Origin: an uncultured Verrucomicrobiota bacterium
GTDB lineage: Bacteria; Verrucomicrobiota; Verrucomicrobiia; Limisphaerales; CAIMTB01
Assembly (NCBI GenBank): GCA_903844265.1
Contig: CAIMTB010000338.1
Location: forward strand, 1-39,679
DNA length: 39,679 nucleotides
Direction of reading: 5' to 3'
Every line of letters begins with the position of its first letter. Position 1 is the first letter of the stretch. Under the pieces are notes generated by a model. It saw only the letters and a list, made by a program, of their open reading frames with translations, made no database searches and was not told where the DNA came from. Below are positions 35,548 through 39,679 of this stretch, in pieces. The position numbers and the translations under genes are program-made.

Positions 35548-37335
35548 ATGAAACGGCGTGCCTTGGTTCCTGTCGTTTGCGCGTTCCTGAACCTCCTCTC
35601 CGTCGTCTTCGCGTACGGTGCCTGGGCGTCCACCAATGCCCTCCCGCCTGCCATTCCTTCCGCCATTGCACGCAATGCCAGCGCCTCACCGCTGTCGGAG
35701 TTCTTCCTGCCCCCGACGCGCCTCCTGTGGAAAAGCGATTCGGGCGTGATCCGCCCGGAGGCCTTGCTCGCGCCAAAACCCGGCCAGGCCGTCCTCTCGG
35801 AACCAACACCCCCCACGGAGCTGAAGTCCTCAAAGGATACCCAGGCCGGCGTGCTGCTCGACTTCGGAGTGGAACTGCAGGGTTTCGTCGAGATCATCAC
35901 GACTCTCATGCCCGACCAGGCGAAGCCGCGCCGGGTACGGGTCAGATTCGGTGAATCCGCTTCCGAGGCCATGTCGGATCTCGGTGGAAAATCAAACGCC
36001 GGCAATGACCACGCCGTCCGGGATCAGATTGTGACACTGCCCTGGCTCGGCAAGAAACGCGTCGGGCCAAGCGGCTTCCGCTTCGTCCGCATCGACAACA
36101 TCGATACCGAGGTCCCCGCCCAACTGAGCCAGGTCCGCGCGGTCCTGCAGATCCGTGACATCCCGTATGTTGGTTCGTTCCGCTGTGACGACGAACGGCT
36201 CAACCGCATCTGGGCCGTCGGGGCCTACACCGTGCACCTCAACATGCAGGAATACCTGTGGGACGGCATCAAGCGCGACCGCCTGGTGTGGTTGGGCGAC
36301 ATGCACCCGGAAGTGAGCACGATCAACGCCGTGTTCGGCTTCAACGAGGTCGTGCCGAAGAGCCTGGACCTCATCCGCGACGTCACCCAGCCGACCGACT
36401 GGATGAACGGGATCAGCAGCTATTCGATGTGGTGGATCGTGATCCAGGAGGATTGGTGGCGGCACCACGGCAACCGGGCGTACCTCGATTCCCAGAAAGA
36501 CTACATGCGTAGTCTTCTGCGCCACCTGGCCACGTTTGTCGGACCCGACGGACGCGAGACGCTCAATGGGATGCGATTCCTCGACTGGCCAACGTCCGAG
36601 AACAAGCGCGCGGTGAACGAGGGACTGCAGGCCATGCTGGTGCTCGCCATGGAAAGCGGCGGTCGACTGATGACCACGCTCGGCGACAAGGACACCGCCA
36701 AACTGTGCGCCGACATCGTGTCGCGCCTCCGCACCCAGAAGCCGGAGCCCAGCGGCCGCAAATCGCCCGCCGCGCTTCTTGCCCTGGCCGGCGTGGCGGA
36801 TGCGAAGCTTATTGCGGACTCGGTGCTCAAGAAGGACGGAGCGCATGATGTGTCCACGTTCTACGGCTTCTATGTCCTGCAGGCCCTGGCGAAGGCCCGC
36901 GAGACCGACACCGCACTCGAGTTCATCAGCACCTACTGGGGCGCGATGCTCGACTTCGGGGCCACGACTTTCTGGGAGGATTTCGACCTCGACTGGACGA
37001 AGAACGCGGGGCGCATCGACGAATTGGTTGCGCCGGGAAAGAAGGATCTCCACGGCGATTGCGGCGCGTACTGCTATCTCGGATTCCGCCACAGCTTCTG
37101 CCATGGCTGGGCCAGCGGCCCGACGGCGTGGCTGAGCCAGAACGTCCTCGGCGTGCAACCCGCAGAACCCGGGTTCCGCACGGTCCGCGTGGTCCCGCAG
37201 CTTGGCCGCCTGAAATGGGCCGAGGGCACCTACCCGACACCTTTCGGACCGATCCACGTGCGCCATGACCGCGGCGAGAACGGCAAGATCACCTCGAAGA
37301 TCGAGACGCCGCCGGGCGTCACCGTCGTGCGATGA
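35548..37335 (+). CDS. Secreted alpha-L-rhamnosidase-like (GH78-type six-hairpin) protein
   Basis: The start MKRRALVPVVCAFLNLLSVV at 35548 gives a good signal peptide ending AYGAWA; upstream in-frame starts lie in the repeat-derived leader. Of 595 residues, about 50-205 look like a jelly-roll beta domain (LLDFGVELQGFVEI). The rest is the alpha-toroid catalytic domain, with the GH78 hallmark LWDGIKRDRLVWLGDMHPE (Asp239, Arg245, Asp251) and the late GATTFWEDF with Glu477, which align with the Asp/Glu acid-base region of rhamnosidases. It would clip L-rhamnose or a similar sugar from plant polysaccharides. At 595 residues it is short for GH78, lacking the extra N-terminal binding domains. It overlaps the next gene by 4 nt. 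Confidence 0.85.
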   Translation: MKRRALVPVVCAFLNLLSVVFAYGAWASTNALPPAIPSAIARNASASPLSEFFLPPTRLLWKSDSGVIRPEALLAPKPGQAVLSEPTPPTELKSSKDTQAGVLLDFGVELQGFVEIITTLMPDQAKPRRVRVRFGESASEAMSDLGGKSNAGNDHAVRDQIVTLPWLGKKRVGPSGFRFVRIDNIDTEVPAQLSQVRAVLQIRDIPYVGSFRCDDERLNRIWAVGAYTVHLNMQEYLWDGIKRDRLVWLGDMHPEVSTINAVFGFNEVVPKSLDLIRDVTQPTDWMNGISSYSMWWIVIQEDWWRHHGNRAYLDSQKDYMRSLLRHLATFVGPDGRETLNGMRFLDWPTSENKRAVNEGLQAMLVLAMESGGRLMTTLGDKDTAKLCADIVSRLRTQKPEPSGRKSPAALLALAGVADAKLIADSVLKKDGAHDVSTFYGFYVLQALAKARETDTALEFISTYWGAMLDFGATTFWEDFDLDWTKNAGRIDELVAPGKKDLHGDCGAYCYLGFRHSFCHGWASGPTAWLSQNVLGVQPAEPGFRTVRVVPQLGRLKWAEGTYPTPFGPIHVRHDRGENGKITSKIETPPGVTVVR

Positions 37336-38324
37336 ACGCGACGCATGCCATCGGCCGGCGGGCGGCGCTGGGACGGATCGCAGCGGGTTCCGTGGTGGCC
37401 TTTTTCGGAGCGGGATCCCGCGCGGGGGTTGCGGGTGCGGACCCGGCCGGAGATCGCGAACTCTTGGTTGATCCTTCGTTCCAGCGTGGGTTTCGACTGT
37501 GCGAGCCAACACCGGGAAAGCGCGTGCCCTACGGCGAGCTTCGTGGATTTGAACCCGGGGCTCCCGCGTGGGATCTCGACCAGTGGTCAAGCCGGATTCG
37601 GCTGGAGCCTGATCTGACTGCGAACAGCCCGGGGATCCGGCGCTGGGAGAACGGTGCGAAATCGGTCGTACTCGGGCATCGAATCCCGTCTTTGCCGGCA
37701 GCTGATGTCGCCGACGTGGCACTTGGGGTGAAGGCTTCCGTGGAATACGCCGGCCACGCGCGGAAGGCGGACCAACCGTGGGTCCATCTGCTCCTCGAGC
37801 AGGCCATCGCCGGAGCTCCTTCAATCGCGGAGTTGCGGCGGGCCCGGTTTCGGATCGAGGCCCGACTTCAGTCGTCGAAGCTGCACCGTACCGACGATTA
37901 TTCGCCGGACCGCCACGCGGCGCAGTTCCAGGTCTTCCTCGCCTTGCAGAACACCCGCGAGACATCGCCCGGCAAGGGGAGGCTGGTGTGGTTTGGAATC
38001 CCGCTTTACGACGATCGCCATCGCGTGCCGCCGGAACACAAGACCCGGGACACAGGAGGAACCGACATGTTCATCTTCACGCCGCGCGGCGACGTATATG
38101 CGCCCAAGTCAGCGCATGACGGCGACTGGATCGCAGTCGATCACGACCTCGTGCCGCTGCTGCGCGAGTCATTGACGGAGGCGTGGTCGAAGGGATTTCT
38201 CATGGAATCCCGGAACTTGGCCGACTACCGCATCACCAGCATCAATCTTGGCTGGGAAGTGCCGGGCATCTTCGACGTGGCGATGCAGGTACGCGGGCTC
38301 TCGCTCACCGTGGCCATGGGCTGA
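37332..38324 (+). CDS. Secreted protein of unknown function, coupled to the GH78-like gene
   Basis: I do not recognise a named domain. ATG 37332 overlaps the upstream stop codon as ATGA, so translation is coupled. The 330 residues begin with a twin-arginine-like signal (IGRRAALGRIAAGSVVAFFG), then LLVDPSFQRGFRLCEPTPGK. The body is beta-rich with DYSPDRHAAQFQVFLALQNT, GRLVWFGIPLYDDRH and GGTDMFIFTPRGDVYAPKSA, which resembles carbohydrate-binding or sugar-enzyme accessory folds. The end ITSINLGWEVPGIFDVAMQV also looks like a beta-sandwich edge. I suggest a periplasmic carbohydrate-binding partner of the upstream enzyme. Confidence in function is low; confidence that the gene is real is high. 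Confidence 0.8.
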   Translation: MNATHAIGRRAALGRIAAGSVVAFFGAGSRAGVAGADPAGDRELLVDPSFQRGFRLCEPTPGKRVPYGELRGFEPGAPAWDLDQWSSRIRLEPDLTANSPGIRRWENGAKSVVLGHRIPSLPAADVADVALGVKASVEYAGHARKADQPWVHLLLEQAIAGAPSIAELRRARFRIEARLQSSKLHRTDDYSPDRHAAQFQVFLALQNTRETSPGKGRLVWFGIPLYDDRHRVPPEHKTRDTGGTDMFIFTPRGDVYAPKSAHDGDWIAVDHDLVPLLRESLTEAWSKGFLMESRNLADYRITSINLGWEVPGIFDVAMQVRGLSLTVAMG

Positions 38325-38412
38325 TACCCTGTCCGCCGCCGTTTCTTCGACTTCGAGACCACGGCCGGCCAGGAGCCCAACGGCCGAACCATCGGGAGCC
38401 CCGCTCCACGCC

Positions 38413-38781
38413 TTATCGCCTCGGCGTGAACAACCCGAAGACAGCGCCCTGCGGGTCGGCCACGATCGCGAGACGCCCCGGTGTGATGTCCGTGGGTCCG
38501 GACAGGATCTTGCCTCCAAGAGCCTGGGCCTTCGCGGCGGAGACGGCGCAGTCCTCGACCAGGATATACGTCAGCCAGTGCGAAGGAATTCCCGGAGCGG
38601 GGGTGTGGGTCAGGCCTGCTGCGGGCGTGATCCCGTTCTTCAGGATCGTGTAACCGCTGGACTCGCCGACCATTCCATCGGCCGTCCACCCGAACAGCCC
38701 CGTATAAAACGCGGTGGCGGCGGCAGTGTCCGACGCGAGATATTCGTTCCAACAGACTTCGCCTGGGTCCGGGGTCGGCAT
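38413..38781 (-). CDS. VOC-superfamily (glyoxalase-like) protein
   Basis: Starting at MPTPDPGEVCWNEYLASDTA (38781) gives 122 residues, a normal single-VOC length; the frame to 38979 adds a non-conserved leader that runs through the family C repeat. Family signs include CWNEYLASDTAAATAFYTGL followed by FGW, then GPTDITPGRLAIVADPQGAV and a closing FGLF. The fold pairs beta-alpha-beta modules around a metal centre, used by glyoxalases, dioxygenases and antibiotic-resistance proteins. This type resembles the CFP30B/27-kDa antigen group of unknown role. It is cytoplasmic and stands alone, facing the upstream carbohydrate genes. Confidence 0.88.
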   Translation of the reverse strand: MPTPDPGEVCWNEYLASDTAAATAFYTGLFGWTADGMVGESSGYTILKNGITPAAGLTHTPAPGIPSHWLTYILVEDCAVSAAKAQALGGKILSGPTDITPGRLAIVADPQGAVFGLFTPRR

Positions 38782-38936
38782 GGCTTCTCTTCTGCCCGAA
38801 GGAGCGGGCGCAGTCAAAGGCCGGGTGCGGACGGATGACGGAGACGGGTGACCGGAGATTGAAGGAACGACGACAGCAGCTTTTTCAGCTCTCGGTTCCC
38901 GAGGTCCCGCCAATCGGTCGTGACATCGCCATCCGC

Positions 38937-38955
38937 ATAGAGGGACAGGTCTTGG
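38937..38955. repeat. Family C repeat, single copy
   Basis: AGAGGGACAGGTCTTGGAT matches the other family C copies up to the T-rich end, where TATAAT is replaced by GATAGG. It lies 53 nt before the DUF1080 gene. Confidence 0.55.
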
Positions 38956-39007
38956 ATAGGACATATCACGACTCGCCAACCTTCCCCTCAGGATCCATCC
39001 TCACTTC

Positions 39008-39649
39008 ATGAAATCCCGGCACAGTCTCCAGCGCTTCCTCGCGTTGTCGTCCCTCGTGTTCACCGCCTCGGCCACGGCACTGGCGGGCCCGACGGCTCTC
39101 TTCGACGGCACCACGCTCACGGGCTGGGGTGGCGACACGAAAAAGACCTGGCACGTGGCGGATGGGTGCATCGTCGGCGGATCGCCGGGCGACACCGTCC
39201 CGCGCAACGAGTTCCTCGCAACCGCGCGGCGTTACACCAATTTCGTGCTGCGATTGAAGGTGAAACTCACCGGCACCGAGGGCTTTGTAAACTCGGGCGT
39301 CCAGTTCCGCAGCGAACGAATTCCGAACGACGCCGAGATGATCGGGTACCAGGCCGACATCGGCGATGGCTGGTGGGGCGCGATCTACGATGAATCGCGG
39401 CGGAACAAGGTCCTCGCCAAACCCGACCCCGAGGTCATCAAGAAAGCCCTGAAACCACAGGATTGGAACGACTACGAGGTCCGTGCCGAGGGTCGCCGCA
39501 TCGTCCTCAAGCTGAACGGACTCACCACCGTCGACTACACTGAGACCGACGAGAAAATCCCCCAACAGGGCTACATCGCCGTCCAGATACACGGCGGCGG
39601 AAAAACCGTGGTCTATTTCAAGGATATCCAGATCGATGAACTGCCCTGA
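39008..39649 (+). CDS. Secreted single-domain DUF1080 protein (3-keto-disaccharide hydrolase family)
   Basis: ATG 39008 gives 213 residues with a signal peptide (SLQRFLALSSLVFTASATAL). The rest is one DUF1080 (PF06439) domain: ALFDGTTLTGWGGD, then VNSGVQFRSERIP, MIGYQADIGDGWWGAIYDES, QDWNDYEVRAEGRRIVLKLN and IAVQIHGGGKT. DUF1080 members form a lectin-like jelly roll and, where tested, act on 3-keto glycosides. Compared with the HEAT-DUF1080 protein at 2548 it has no scaffold repeats. It stands alone here, and the window ends 30 nt after the stop. A 3-keto-glycoside partner enzyme is not visible downstream within the window. Confidence 0.93.
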   Translation: MKSRHSLQRFLALSSLVFTASATALAGPTALFDGTTLTGWGGDTKKTWHVADGCIVGGSPGDTVPRNEFLATARRYTNFVLRLKVKLTGTEGFVNSGVQFRSERIPNDAEMIGYQADIGDGWWGAIYDESRRNKVLAKPDPEVIKKALKPQDWNDYEVRAEGRRIVLKLNGLTTVDYTETDEKIPQQGYIAVQIHGGGKTVVYFKDIQIDELP

Positions 39650-39679
39650 TCGGTAATCCGTCCGTCCGTCAGTCAGTCA

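Noticed and set aside
35992-37965. A 657-codon minus-strand frame over the GH78-like and Tat-signal genes
   Set aside because: Lacks recognisable domains and lies opposite two genes with signal peptides and enzyme motifs.

Overview
The window is high-GC bacterial DNA with no rRNA, tRNA or CRISPR array that I could see. The gene content points to Verrucomicrobiota, possibly a Limisphaerales/Pedosphaera-like soil or freshwater member. The clues are two secreted DUF1080 proteins (one fused to HEAT repeats), a Tat-exported Gfo/Idh/MocA oxidoreductase, a TIGR02999-type ECF sigma factor next to a kinase remnant and WD40 repeats, a sialate-O-acetylesterase-like enzyme, a GH78-like protein, a right-handed beta-helix protein, and many palindromic intergenic repeats. 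This placement is inference from gene content; no marker phylogeny was run.

Layout. 1-2.5 kb is a decayed signalling cassette: the 3' end of a WD40 gene, an inverted repeat, an intact ECF sigma gene and only the first part of its presumed Ser/Thr kinase. 2.5-9.3 kb is carbohydrate-related: a minus-strand pair (Tat-exported Gfo/Idh/MocA oxidoreductase then HEAT-DUF1080), a porin-like remnant and a large secreted SGNH-type esterase. 9.6-17.2 kb holds a hypothetical protein, an M1 aminopeptidase with HEAT and coiled-coil tail, an OmpR-type two-component system, an SRPBCC protein, and a small TPR-Rieske-coiled-coil cluster. 17.3-27.5 kb is a long minus-strand block: beta-helix protein, ABC ATPase, dnaA, a possible origin region, glnA, HDAC-like deacetylase, PhzF, DUF971 and a zinc alcohol dehydrogenase. 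27.6-39.6 kb has DedA, topoisomerase III, a YihX-like HAD phosphatase, recR and ybaB, a Gly/Pro/Arg-rich conserved protein, a GH78-like enzyme translationally coupled to a Tat-signal hypothetical, a VOC protein and a second DUF1080 protein.

How it fits together. The exported oxidoreductase and the DUF1080 proteins match the 3-keto-glycoside route, in which a sugar is oxidised at C3 and the glycosidic bond is then cleaved. The esterase, beta-helix and GH78-like proteins would remove decorations and side chains from plant or algal polysaccharides. dnaA, recR, ybaB and topB are core replication and repair genes, and glnA is core nitrogen metabolism. The most notable observations are a GlnA with serine in place of the adenylylation tyrosine, a truncated kinase beside an intact ECF sigma gene, a 110-115 bp MITE-like repeat in two inverted copies, at least three other dispersed repeat families, and an RGG/collagen-like protein with a conserved unannotated core.
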